The position numbers and the translations under genes are program-made. From assembly GCA_963788505.1 (NCBI GenBank), contig CAWBGY010000005.1:1364001-1428000 (forward strand): DNA of 64,000 nucleotides, given 5' to 3'. This document shows positions 45,514 through 53,942 of the stretch, in pieces. Within the stretch, counting starts at the first letter, position 1. Every line of letters begins with the position of its first letter. The DNA comes from JAIQFF01 sp963788505 (GTDB taxonomy: Bacteria; Acidobacteriota; Terriglobia; Terriglobales; Acidobacteriaceae). The notes beneath the pieces were generated by a model. That model did not search any database and was not told where the DNA came from. It saw only the letters and a program-made list of their open reading frames with translations.

Positions 45514-47148
45514 ATGACCTTCTGCACAAACTGCGGTTTACGCTCGCCGGAAGGCTCGGCTTTCTGCGGCAGTTGCGGCAACCCGCTCGTGGCTGCATCC
45601 GCGAACCAGATCTCCGCCAGCGGCGCGGCCGGGCCAAGAGGGTCGGCGCCATGGGGAAAGATTCTCGCAGTCGTGCTCGTGCTCGGCGTGCTGCTGGTGG
45701 GATCGGTGATTGGCGGTCTGGTCTACGTGGGATACCGCGTGAAGGCAAAGGCTGATGCGGTTCTCCATCGCAACGGCAGGGAGGAAAACAACGCGGCCGC
45801 ATCGCGCAGCCGTTCAGACGAAGACGAGTCCAGTGCTTCGAAGCAGGGAAACGGGCCAGGTTCCCAGAAATCTGCGAACCCGCAAGACAATCCGTTGGCG
45901 GGCCTGTTGGGAGCTCTCGGTGGCGGGAACGGCGGTCAGAGCACTCCCATGGGCAACCTGGCCAAGGGAATTCTCGAGGACGCCGGGGTCAAGAACCCGG
46001 AGATGCCGCCGGCCCTCATCCGAAATATTCCTTACTCGGCGCTGACCAATCCGCTGCCCTGCCCGCCGGGCGGCGGACAAGTCGATGTCGCCGGGATGGC
46101 CGCAGGCCAGATTCAGCTCAAGCCGGAAACTCTCCTTACGACTTCGTGGTCGGTGCCCGCCGGAGATCTCGAATCGACGGACCAGGTCACTGCCGTGTCG
46201 TCCGGGGAGTTTGATTTTCAACACACCGGGCCCACTCGCCCTCGTGTGGGTGAACAAGGCCAATTAGGACACACGGTCCTGGCCAACAAGGTTTGCGGGG
46301 AAGACATCGCCGAAGCCGACACATTTTCTACGGGATGGGTAGTCGACTCCGAGAGCAAGGCGCCGGGTGTCTACCCGGGCGTCTCGCGAGAGGTACTGTC
46401 CATCAAGAAATTTCAGACGCTGAAATCCTCCGCCACCCTGCCCATGGTCTTTGGTTATTACGACTACATGGATGCGCTCACGGAATGGGAGCTTCTGGCA
46501 TGGAAAGGGACCCTGAACCGGGTAGAGCCTAGCGACGTTCCATTTCCTCTCATCATCAACGACCAGCCGGTGAATGTTCCTGCCATTCACGTACAGGGTC
46601 AGATGAAAGTGATTGAAACTGGAGGCCGCTTCGGATCGCGCGACCAGCTGGCCGATGCCTACATCCTGGACGATCCGGCTGCACCCGTCATCCTGTCGTG
46701 GATGTTTGGCGAAAACCTCAAGCAGGATGATGCCTTCCGCGTGCGGTTAATCAAGGTGACGTATCCCAGCGCGAAAAAACCGACCATCGAGCAGCAACTG
46801 GAGAAGCAACGCAAGGCGATCACCTATGGAATTTACTTCGACTTCAACCAGGACACGATCAAGCCCGAGTCCGAACCCGTGCTCAAGGAGATCGCACAGG
46901 CCATGGCCGATAAGCCGGACTGGAGGCTGACCATTGCCGGCTACACCGACAACATCGGCGGCGATAAATACAATCTCGGTCTGTCGCAGCGCCGGTCCGC
47001 ATCGGTCAAGCGCGCCCTGGTGGAACGCTATCACGAAGATCCCAAGCGGCTTTCGACCGCCGGATACGGCGATTCCAGTCCGATTGACACCAACGACACG
47101 CTCGAAGGACGGGCGCGCAACCGAAGAGTGGAGCTGACACTGGATTGA
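45514..47148 (+). CDS. zinc-ribbon, single-TM protein with an OmpA C-terminal domain
   Basis: 544 residues. N-terminal zinc ribbon (FCTNCG...FCGSCG), one membrane helix (KILAVVLVLGVLLVGSVIGGLVYVGY, about residues 49-74), a charged linker, a middle domain of about 250 residues with YYDYMDALTEWELLAWKGTL, and a C-terminal OmpA/MotB domain: IYFDFNQDTIKPESEPVLKE, IAGYTDNIGGDKYNLGLSQR and GYGDSSPIDTNDTLEGRARN. The OmpA domain binds peptidoglycan, so the protein would link the inner membrane to the wall with a zinc ribbon inside. It shares ribbon-TM architecture with the gene at 41048. Confidence 0.85.
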   Translation: MTFCTNCGLRSPEGSAFCGSCGNPLVAASANQISASGAAGPRGSAPWGKILAVVLVLGVLLVGSVIGGLVYVGYRVKAKADAVLHRNGREENNAAASRSRSDEDESSASKQGNGPGSQKSANPQDNPLAGLLGALGGGNGGQSTPMGNLAKGILEDAGVKNPEMPPALIRNIPYSALTNPLPCPPGGGQVDVAGMAAGQIQLKPETLLTTSWSVPAGDLESTDQVTAVSSGEFDFQHTGPTRPRVGEQGQLGHTVLANKVCGEDIAEADTFSTGWVVDSESKAPGVYPGVSREVLSIKKFQTLKSSATLPMVFGYYDYMDALTEWELLAWKGTLNRVEPSDVPFPLIINDQPVNVPAIHVQGQMKVIETGGRFGSRDQLADAYILDDPAAPVILSWMFGENLKQDDAFRVRLIKVTYPSAKKPTIEQQLEKQRKAITYGIYFDFNQDTIKPESEPVLKEIAQAMADKPDWRLTIAGYTDNIGGDKYNLGLSQRRSASVKRALVERYHEDPKRLSTAGYGDSSPIDTNDTLEGRARNRRVELTLD

Positions 47149-47306
47149 AAAATGCGAGCGAAAGAATCCGCTCGTCGAAAAAGAATTGATGTTTTGATTT
47201 TCCGTATTTAGCGGTGAGTTCGCTGTTTTCTTCAACGCGCAGTAAACACGACTGAGGGAACCGCGAAAGGTTGGAGGAAGCATTAGTTCAATTCTTTGGA
47301 GGAACC

Positions 47307-47732
47307 ATGTCTCGATTGATCACAGCAACGTACACGTCTCTTTTCGCTCTGCTATTAGCCTTCTCTGTCTCCATGCCGGCGCAGGCCGCCTCCAGCGCCT
47401 GCCAGACGATTGACGACGCTTACAAGAAGCAAATGATGTCGCCGGTTCATGCCCAGATCACCCGGACCTCAACCGGCGCAATGAAAGGGCGGTACGGAAT
47501 GATTTATGGCCCAGACAGCGGCGGAACCACCTGCAGTTCGGTGCGAGACGAAGCCGTAAATGGTGAAGCAGCCACGGTCTACCGCCAGCAGCACAAAAGC
47601 GGCAGCGAAACCTACGACACCCTCCTATGGGTATCGAAGAAAAGCGGCATGCCGCTGCGCCAGGAGCAGGACGCCGACCTCGGGCATGGACAAAAGGGCC
47701 ATGAGACGCTGGTGTTCAAGTACACGAAATAG
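47307..47732 (+). CDS. small secreted protein, cluster paralog C
   Basis: 141 residues; GGAGG seven bases before ATG 47307. Signal peptide ending MPAQAAS. Shares with paralogs A and B: ACQTIDDAYKKQMMSPVHAQ, TCSSVRDEAVNGEAATVY, LLWVSKKSGMPLRQEQDAD and LVFKYTK. It is the shortest of the three, lacking the middle linker. It lies four kb from its relatives, within the same cluster, and precedes another secreted protein by 36 bases. Confidence 0.65.
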   Translation: MSRLITATYTSLFALLLAFSVSMPAQAASSACQTIDDAYKKQMMSPVHAQITRTSTGAMKGRYGMIYGPDSGGTTCSSVRDEAVNGEAATVYRQQHKSGSETYDTLLWVSKKSGMPLRQEQDADLGHGQKGHETLVFKYTK

Positions 47733-47768
47733 GCGGATTATCTCTCGACCAAATAAGGAAGGATTACA

Positions 47769-48215
47769 ATGCGAAATTCTTTGACTAAGTCGCTCTTACT
47801 TCTTGCCGCCAGCGCCGTTCTGGCTTTTGCAATTCCGGCCCACGCAGCCGGCTCGGCCAACGACCCGGTGAGCGGTCTTCCGCTGCTCCCCGGCCTGAAT
47901 CCGCAGAATGACCCCATAAACTTGACCGCTTGCCGCAAGCAAGGCCAGGGAAACCAGTACATTCCTAGGTCCAGCACCGTGGCCGCCAATATCGACTGGT
48001 ACAAGGCGCACCTTCCGGGATTCCACCTTTATCACGCTACGTGGGCTAACCGCTCGCAGGACACATTTTGGAGTCCGGACGGCACGAAAGGCGTCAACAT
48101 CACCGGCACTCCCAACAGCGACCACACGTTCTCGGTTATGTATCTCCAGATGAAGAGCGGCCTTACGGAACATGAAAGGGCGGCGTTCAGCCCCTCCAAT
48201 CCGACTTGCAAATGA
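47769..48215 (+). CDS. secreted protein of unknown function
   Basis: 148 residues, with AAGGAAGGA upstream. A typical signal peptide (MRNSLTKSLLLLAASAVLAF, cleavage after AHA) and a mature part with NIDWYKAHLPGFHLYHATWA and SDHTFSVMYLQMKSGLTEHE. The DWYKAHLPG-F segment is seen in proteins that monitor or bind volatile or metal ligands, but the link is weak. No family assigned. Last gene of the 41-48 kb cluster, just before the island. Confidence 0.65.
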   Translation: MRNSLTKSLLLLAASAVLAFAIPAHAAGSANDPVSGLPLLPGLNPQNDPINLTACRKQGQGNQYIPRSSTVAANIDWYKAHLPGFHLYHATWANRSQDTFWSPDGTKGVNITGTPNSDHTFSVMYLQMKSGLTEHERAAFSPSNPTCK

Positions 48216-48270
48216 CAGGCGCTTCGCTAACCGGCTTTGTGAACAGGAGAAAGGCCATGAAGTCTTTTAC

Positions 48271-48484
48271 GCCGGGGTTAGCACCAAGTTGCAGGCAGCG
48301 GGATGTGATCGTCTCGGCTTGGACGACCGGGCTACGTCACAAGCCACGACACAATGAATCAACCGGGCACCAAAACCAGCTCGCGGTTCTCATGCTCACG
48401 AAAATTTCCCTAGACCGACCACCGTACGCCAGTTTGGATCAGAAGGAATCGCTCTGGGGCCCCGCGGACCCCAGACAATTTTTA
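48271..48484 (+). repeat. integrase 3'-end relic, direct repeat copy 1
   Basis: About 214 bases, closely similar to 50508-50719. In one frame it reads GYVTSHDTMNQPGTK... to a TAG at 48411, matching the tail YDTNHDT of the integrase relic at 57324. The upstream integrase sequence is missing. The same-orientation pair brackets hipBA. Confidence 0.65.
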
Positions 48485-48685
48485 CATGATGACCTTTGGA
48501 AGGCGGGCGCAAGGGAGGACGTTCCAAGGGACTGAAGGAGATCGATTGGCCATCGAGGGTAATGTGTCAAAATAAAAACAACGATAAAGACTATAATTAT
48601 TTACTTTAACTAGATAATTGCTATTTAAAGCATTTAAATATGGGCTTTAATTATTATATAAATGAAATATCAATAAGGCGTGTAT

Positions 48686-48735
48686 TTATAGGCTTTATTG
48701 CTATATTTTACTTTAAAGCCTATAATTATAGGCTT
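48686..48735. promoter_or_regulatory. hipBA operator/promoter in an AT-rich island
   Basis: Three copies of TTATAGGCTT in alternating orientation: 48686-48695 (+), 48716-48725 (reverse), 48726-48735 (+). The last two form a perfect 20-base palindrome containing TATAAT and ending directly at the hipB ATG (48736). The surrounding 48560-48735 is strongly AT-rich, unlike the rest of the window. Autorepression by HipB is the likely use. Confidence 0.7.
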
Positions 48736-49065
48736 ATGAGCGACCTTCAGTTTAAGTCCCCTATTGAATTACAGGTTGAATTGGGCAGGCGATTGCGCCA
48801 GTTACGTTTATCCCGCAATGTCGCCCAAAGGGCCACCGCCGAAAAGGCTGGCATAACGAGAGCTGCGTTACAAAATCTGGAGGCAGGCAACGGCTCGTCG
48901 GTACAGACACTCCTTCGTACTCTAAAGGCGCTGAACTACCTGGAGGGCATCGAGGCCCTGGCCCCTGAGCCAACTGTCAATCCGCTCGCTTTGCTGAGAA
49001 CGAAGAAGGCTCCACAACGCGCAAGTCATCGCAGGACGCCTCGATCGAGGAAACCAAATTCTTGA
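48736..49065 (+). CDS. hipB: HipB-like antitoxin, XRE-family repressor
   Basis: 109 residues from ATG 48736. The XRE helix-turn-helix covers about residues 15-70: ELGRRLRQLRLSRNVAQRAT then AGITRAALQNLEAGNGSS. A basic tail follows (RASHRRTPRSRKPNS). It sits directly upstream of hipA with a 4-base TTGA overlap. It should repress its own promoter through the palindrome that touches its start codon and block HipA. The start is fixed by the operator geometry: an upstream extension would be read from the AT-rich regulatory DNA. Confidence 0.85.
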   Translation: MSDLQFKSPIELQVELGRRLRQLRLSRNVAQRATAEKAGITRAALQNLEAGNGSSVQTLLRTLKALNYLEGIEALAPEPTVNPLALLRTKKAPQRASHRRTPRSRKPNS

Positions 49066-50339
49066 ATATCCCGGTCATCGAAGTTCGAGCGTGGGGAAAG
49101 CGCGTAGGTGCACTGGCACCGGATCCGAAGCTCGGTTACTACGCCTTCGCATACGAACCTTCCTGGCGTCGATCAGGGACTGAATTGGCTCCGCTGACAA
49201 TGCCTCTTGATGATCGCCGCGAGACATTCGTCTTCTCAAATTTGCCGGAAGCCACATTTCGACGGTTGCCCGCGATGTTCGCGGATGCGCTTCCCGATGA
49301 TTTCGGTAATGCTTTGATCGACGCATGGATGGCAGAACATGGGACGACGAGGGCTGAAATCACAACTCTTGATCGTTTGGCTTATATGGGGAAGCGCGGG
49401 ATGGGTGCTCTAGAATTCAAGCCCGCATTGGGCTCCCACCGAGAAAGTGCCGTCCCACTTCAGCTGAAGGCACTTGTCGAGGAGGCAAGACAGGTGGTCG
49501 AAGGAGACGCGCGCACGAAAGCGACCCTGGCTAACATTATAAGGGTTGGCACGTCCGCGGGCGGTGCCCGCGCGAAAGCAGTTATTGCCTGGAATCCCGT
49601 GACAGATCAAATCCGAAGCGGTCAGTTCGATATGGCTCTTGGGTTCGAACCGTGGATTCTTAAGCTTGACGGTATGGGCAAAGATTTTGAATTGGGTACT
49701 GGCGGAGACTACGGCCGTACCGAATATGCCTACTACAAAATGGCGACTCAGGCCGGAATCGTCATGTCTGAGTCCCGTTTGCTAGAGGAGAATAGCCGTG
49801 CCCATTTCATGACACGCCGTTTTGATCGCGACGTTGTGAAAGGCAAAACTATCAAACACCACCTACAAACACTTTGCGCGTTGAATCATTTGGACTACAA
49901 GCAGCGAGGCACGCACGCTTATTCTCAACTCTTTATGACGGCTGCAGAGATCGGACTGAAGAACGACGCCGTTCGTCAAATCTTTCTCCGCATGTCGTTC
50001 AATGTGATGTCTCGGAATTATGACGACCACACAAAGAATTTCAGTTTCATACTCAAAGAGGGACGAAGCTGGGAATTGGCGCCTGCATACGACGTAACAC
50101 ACGCGCACAACCCGAGAGGGGAATGGACCTATCAGCATCTGATGAGTGTTAATGGGAAGTTCGATGACATTACGCGTGCCGACCTACTTGCAGACGCTGA
50201 TCGCTTCGGGGTGCCCCGGCCGGCGGATTTGCTCTCCGACGTTCGCTCGGCTCTCGAAAATTGGACAGAGCACGCTAAAGAAGCCGGTCTTAGCCCAAGC
50301 AAATCAGATGAACTGGCAAGAGACTTCCTACTTTTGTGA
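49062..50339 (+). CDS. hipA: HipA-family serine/threonine kinase toxin
   Basis: 425 residues starting at TTG 49062, overlapping the hipB stop. N-terminal Couple_hipA domain (IPVIEVRAWGKRVGALAPD) and C-terminal HipA_C kinase: TSAGGARAKAVIAWN (ATP-binding loop), NYDDHTKNFSFIL with D321/D322/H323 as catalytic and neighbouring residues, and APAYDVTHAHN with the metal-binding aspartate. In E. coli HipA phosphorylates glutamyl-tRNA synthetase and promotes persistence; other HipAs have different targets. No truncation seen. It lies just outside the left tRNA-fragment att site. Confidence 0.9.
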   Translation: MNIPVIEVRAWGKRVGALAPDPKLGYYAFAYEPSWRRSGTELAPLTMPLDDRRETFVFSNLPEATFRRLPAMFADALPDDFGNALIDAWMAEHGTTRAEITTLDRLAYMGKRGMGALEFKPALGSHRESAVPLQLKALVEEARQVVEGDARTKATLANIIRVGTSAGGARAKAVIAWNPVTDQIRSGQFDMALGFEPWILKLDGMGKDFELGTGGDYGRTEYAYYKMATQAGIVMSESRLLEENSRAHFMTRRFDRDVVKGKTIKHHLQTLCALNHLDYKQRGTHAYSQLFMTAAEIGLKNDAVRQIFLRMSFNVMSRNYDDHTKNFSFILKEGRSWELAPAYDVTHAHNPRGEWTYQHLMSVNGKFDDITRADLLADADRFGVPRPADLLSDVRSALENWTEHAKEAGLSPSKSDELARDFLLL

Positions 50340-50372
50340 GTTTTGGGGAACGCTTATAAGACGATTTCGTGG

Positions 50373-50425
50373 GAGAGATTTGGTGGACCTGGTCGGGATC
50401 GAACCGACGACCTCTTCCATGCCAT
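50373..50425 (-). other. duplicated tRNA-Ala 3' fragment (att site)
   Basis: 53 bases identical to 57510-57562, covering the eight bases beyond the tRNA end (GAGAGATT), the CCA, and the tRNA-Ala(GGC) 3' half up to the anticodon. Beyond 50425 the match stops. This is the signature of an integrative element inserted at a tRNA 3' end. Confidence 0.85.
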
Positions 50426-51002
50426 TTCCCTCTGTCGTCAAGCATTGAATAACAACAGTTGATCCCGATTCGCATGGAACCCCCGTCAATTCGGGGTTCC
50501 GGCGGATCGCGGTTAGCACCAGGGTGCAGGCAGTGGGATGTGGTCGTCTCGGCTTGGATCGTCGAGTTACGACACAACCCACGACACAATGAATCAACCG
50601 GGCACCAACACCGGTTCGCGGTCCTCATGCGTCCGAAATTTCCCTAGACCGACCACCCCACGCCGGTTTGGATCGGAAAGGATCGATGTTCGGGGCCCCC
50701 CAGAAGCCCAGACTATTTTGACGAAATTTAAAGTCGATTATTTGATATGACGAAGGCTCGGTGGGTCGGTCTGGCGGCGAACGCCAATTTAAACGCTCGC
50801 TAGCTTGTCTAAAGGCCCGTTTCAGGCCACCCATGGGAGGTTAGGGTAGATCGGGACCGTCCTGCCCTTCCGGAAGGCTTTTTGGGCACCGTCAGGGGCT
50901 CAATGAGTGCTAACGCTGATTTCAACAATTACGCTGGACGTGCCAGCCCGCTGCTAATAATCTGACCGCCGGAGCAGCGATAGAGTTCAATCAGGAGGCG
51001 AG
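50426..51002. other. non-coding left part of the island
   Basis: No intact gene. It holds a GGAACCCC/GGGGTTCC hairpin (50477-50500) and the integrase relic at 50508-50719. TGCTAATAAT (50950-50959) followed by CAGGAGG just before the oxidase ATG is the likely promoter and ribosome site of that gene. Confidence 0.4.
50508..50719 (+). repeat. integrase 3'-end relic, direct repeat copy 2
   Basis: Similar to 48271-48484 throughout. One frame reads SSSYDTTHDTMNQPGTNTG, the same tail as the relic at 57.4 kb (AGYDTNHDTNTT). No catalytic region remains. Confidence 0.65.
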
Positions 51003-52184
51003 ATGAATCTACGAGTGGTCAGGAGTCTTTTGCTGGGCATTGCGTTGGCGGTGTTGCTTGGCGATCCGCATGCGTTGCGCGGGCAAGCCAATCCGGGCGA
51101 GCCCACCGGCAAAACTCGTACCTATTATGTCGCTGCCGATGAAATTGACTGGGACTATGCACCCACGGGCCGCGATGAGGCAATGGGACAGCCCTTCGAC
51201 GAGGTAGCGAAGGGTTACACCGAAGCGGGGCCTCATCGCATCGGCCGTGTCTACAAGAAGGCAATCTACCACGAATACACCGACGCGACATTCTCAAAGC
51301 TGAAAGTGCGCCCGCCGGACGAGCAATATCTGGGCTTGCTGGGACCGATTCTACGCGGAGAAGTGGGCGACACCATCAAGGTTGTCTTCAAAAACAACGC
51401 CACATATCCCTATAGCATGCACCCACATGGAGTCGTTTACGCGAAGGATTCCGAGGGCGCGGGCTACAACGACGGCACCACCGGCGCGGACAAGGCCGAC
51501 GACGGCGTGCCTCCGGGGGCTACACACACTTACGTGTGGCAAATCCCGGAGCGGGCTGGCCCCGGACCGAATGACCCCAGTTCGGTCTTTTGGCTTTATC
51601 ACTCGCACACCGACGAACTGCGCGATGTGGCTTCGGGTCTCTTTGGAGGAATCATCGTTACACGGCGAGGCATGGCGCTCCCCGACGGCCGGCCCCGGGA
51701 CGTGGATCGCGAGTTCGTCACCATGTTCATTGCCGTCAATGAGAACGAGAGTTGGTATCTGGACAACAACATCCGCGCGCACTGCACCGACCCCAAAGGC
51801 ATAAACCGGCTGGAGGTTCGACTTGTCACTGCCGGAGGGATGGCGGGAACCATCGCTGGCACAGGCTTCGTGGACACTAACATCAAGTGGTCGATCAACG
51901 GCTACATCTTCGGGAATATGCCGCTGATGACGATGAAGCAAGGCGACCGTGTGCGCTGGTACGTGACGACGCTGGGCGACTTCAACAATGCGCATACGCC
52001 GCATTGGCACGGAAACACGGTGCTGGTGGCCGGGCAGCGCACCGACGTTCTCTCAGTGGTCTCAGCACAAATGATCACTGCCGACATGGTGCCCGACGCG
52101 CCCGGTATCTGGCTCTATCATTGCCACATCAGCGACCACATGCTTGCAGGAATGGACGCACGCTACGAAGTCAAGCCGCGCTAA
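51003..52184 (+). CDS. two-domain multicopper oxidase, secreted
   Basis: 393 residues; AGGAGG precedes the ATG. Signal peptide (MNLRVVRSLLLGIALAVLLG). Copper ligands: H140/H142 (HPHG), H200/H202 (HSHT), H331/H334/H336 (HTPHWH), and H373-C374-H375, H379, M384 (HCHISDHMLAGM), so the T1 site is complete. Two cupredoxin domains and the length suggest a small-laccase or ceruloplasmin-like enzyme that oxidises phenols or metal ions in the periplasm. It is an intact relative of the broken gene at 39753 and is carried on the tRNA-Ala island; no copper chaperone or regulator lies beside it. Confidence 0.9.
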   Translation: MNLRVVRSLLLGIALAVLLGDPHALRGQANPGEPTGKTRTYYVAADEIDWDYAPTGRDEAMGQPFDEVAKGYTEAGPHRIGRVYKKAIYHEYTDATFSKLKVRPPDEQYLGLLGPILRGEVGDTIKVVFKNNATYPYSMHPHGVVYAKDSEGAGYNDGTTGADKADDGVPPGATHTYVWQIPERAGPGPNDPSSVFWLYHSHTDELRDVASGLFGGIIVTRRGMALPDGRPRDVDREFVTMFIAVNENESWYLDNNIRAHCTDPKGINRLEVRLVTAGGMAGTIAGTGFVDTNIKWSINGYIFGNMPLMTMKQGDRVRWYVTTLGDFNNAHTPHWHGNTVLVAGQRTDVLSVVSAQMITADMVPDAPGIWLYHCHISDHMLAGMDARYEVKPR

Positions 52185-52572
52185 CCAAACCGAGTAGCAA
52201 GGATGACGCGGAGGTTGGCGTTAAATCGCCATCTCACTCATTGACCCGGATTTTGGCGAACAAACGGCGCAAGCTGGTGAGAACGCCTGATTACAACATC
52301 TCTAACGACGTCAGCTGTGTCAAGGGACTTGGGCTTCTTGCTTTTGTGGTTTCGGGCACACGTTTCACGTAAGCGCAGACGCACTTGTTCCTTTCGAAGG
52401 AGTCACGGTCTTACTTCGATGATTTGTGTGTCCAACCGCATGGCTCGGCCCGTTTTCTTCATCATTGTGGTGGCGTAACCCACCAGACATCTCTTCGGTC
52501 ACCGTCGATCATGATGTGTTATGCAAACTCCCCTCCCTTTGGGGAGGCGGGTGGCCTATTCAGTTAACCCGG
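52185..52572. other. 388-base gap after the oxidase
   Basis: No gene seen. It contains one copy of the 42-base direct repeat (52234-52275) and, from about 52400, probably the 3' end region of the IS110-type element. CCCCTCCCTTTGGGGAGG (52537-52554) is a small hairpin. Confidence 0.35.
52234..52275 (+). repeat. 42-base direct repeat, copy 1
   Basis: TCACTCATTGACCCGGATTT... identical over 42 bases to 54747-54788. Partial copies: inverted at 55056-55070 and direct at 57212-57226. Confidence 0.75.
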
Positions 52573-53646
52573 TCACTGCAGCGCAGGACCACTGTTGAAA
52601 TCAGGCATCCCCGCTTGGGCTTCCCCACTCTGCCGCAACTTTCCACGGCGGCAGAACTCTTCGTAATCGATCTGATCACGCAACATAATCCACAGCCGGA
52701 TGCCCAGTTTCCGTGCCGCCGCGATCCTCGCCTTGCCCATTCCTTTCTGGATGAGCTTGCGCCGATAGAAGCGTTTCAGCTCTGGGTCTTTCCCTACTGC
52801 GTGCATCGTCGCTTCGGTCCACAAGTAGCGCAGCAGCGAGTTGCCTTGCTTGGTCAGTTTCCCCAAGCGCTGCCGCTTCCCGCTGGTGTGCTCACACGGG
52901 ATCATCCCGATATAGCTGGCCACCTGGTTGCCTGTGGTAAAGCGGCTCGGGTCGCCGAGAAATACCTCGGTTGCCAAGGCCGTCACCGGACCCACGCCGG
53001 GATGCGTCAGCAGCCGGCGCGCCTGGGGTCTTTGTTGGGCCTGTGCTTCTACTTCTTTATCCAGCTCCTGGATCCGCTTCTGCAACTGCATGTACAAGCT
53101 CAGCAACTCCGTCCGTCTCTGACCGGTGTAGGCAGGCAGAGACAAGGCCTCCAGTGCGGTCTGCCCCGCGGCACTCCAGAGAGCATGGCCTTTTCGCAAG
53201 GCATGATTGAGTGCGATCGCTTGCAACGTGTGCTGCAATCGCGTTCGCATCCTCACCCACTGGTGTCGGTCTCGCAGCAAGGTTCGCAAGTCCCGCTCTG
53301 CGGTCGACGGCATCCAAATCTCCGGAAAGCGATTCTCGATGAGCAGATCCAACATCAAGCGTGCGTCCCGTCGATCGTGTTTCTGCTTCCGCGTCTCTTT
53401 CGCGCGGATCTTTGCTGGATGACCCACCCGGCACTCGATCCCCAACTCCTCCAGCAGTTCCAAGAACCATTGCATCGATCCGGTGGCTTCGATGCCCACC
53501 ACCACCGGACCTGCCAGAGCCGCGTAAAACTCTCGTACTGCATTCCCTTCGTGGGAAATGGTTTTCTCCGTGAACTCGCCGGTCTCGGTGTCCACCATAG
53601 CTATGGTTTGTTGTCTTGCATGCAGATCGCAACCTACAATCTTCAT
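52573..53646 (-). CDS. IS110-family DEDD transposase (copy 1)
   Basis: 357 residues. The N-terminal RuvC-like DEDD domain has MKIVGCDLHARQQ (D7), VVGIEATGSMQW (E) and KHDRRDARLM (D, D); the C-terminal transposase_20 domain has THPGVGPVTA and GMIPCEHTSGKRQRLG with the probable catalytic serine. It appears intact. IS110-group elements use a bridge RNA from their non-coding end to choose target and donor. The start codon follows AAGGAGG, which lies in an inverted repeat. Element ends could not be set because the family lacks long terminal repeats. Confidence 0.92.
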   Translation of the reverse strand: MKIVGCDLHARQQTIAMVDTETGEFTEKTISHEGNAVREFYAALAGPVVVGIEATGSMQWFLELLEELGIECRVGHPAKIRAKETRKQKHDRRDARLMLDLLIENRFPEIWMPSTAERDLRTLLRDRHQWVRMRTRLQHTLQAIALNHALRKGHALWSAAGQTALEALSLPAYTGQRRTELLSLYMQLQKRIQELDKEVEAQAQQRPQARRLLTHPGVGPVTALATEVFLGDPSRFTTGNQVASYIGMIPCEHTSGKRQRLGKLTKQGNSLLRYLWTEATMHAVGKDPELKRFYRRKLIQKGMGKARIAAARKLGIRLWIMLRDQIDYEEFCRRGKLRQSGEAQAGMPDFNSGPALQ

Positions 53647-53647
53647 C

Positions 53648-53716
53648 TCGGCCTCCTTCGTTCCGAGCCTTTTTGGTTGGATACCGCAAAGTCTACTCGG
53701 TCCGTGGTGAGGCCGA
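53648..53716 (-). promoter_or_regulatory. SD-sequestering inverted repeat and leader of IS110 copy 1
   Basis: TCGGCCTC (53648-53655) and GAGGCCGA (53709-53716) form an 8-bp perfect stem in the transposase mRNA. The 3' arm holds the Shine-Dalgarno just before ATG 53646. A bridge RNA would be expected in this leader (53647-53850). Confidence 0.5.
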
Positions 53717-53942
53717 CGTCGTTATGACATCAGTTACCCTAATGACGTGCTACACGATCTGCTTAGCACTGAGTTTGCATGATCAGATTGTTCTGCTCTT
53801 TTAAGATTAAGCGTGCCTTAGATTTTCAAGAGTGAGCATTTTTGAACAGCTCTCCCGCCTCCCATGGCCATAAAATCCCGGCAATTCTCGCAAATCGAAG
53901 CGCGAAAGCCGCCCGGAATGCTGAGCAGGATCGGAGACAAGA

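Noticed and set aside
47152..47180. Hairpin CGAGCG/CGCTCG after the OmpA-domain gene as terminator
   Set aside because: Short stem and the T-run would lie on the other strand, where no gene ends.
48206..48535. 109-codon frame in the integrase-tail repeat
   Set aside because: The similar copy at 50.5 kb is better explained as an integrase relic read in another frame; no ribosome site.
52426..53727. 433-codon open frame on the + strand
   Set aside because: Antisense to IS110 copy 1; no domain and no ribosome site.
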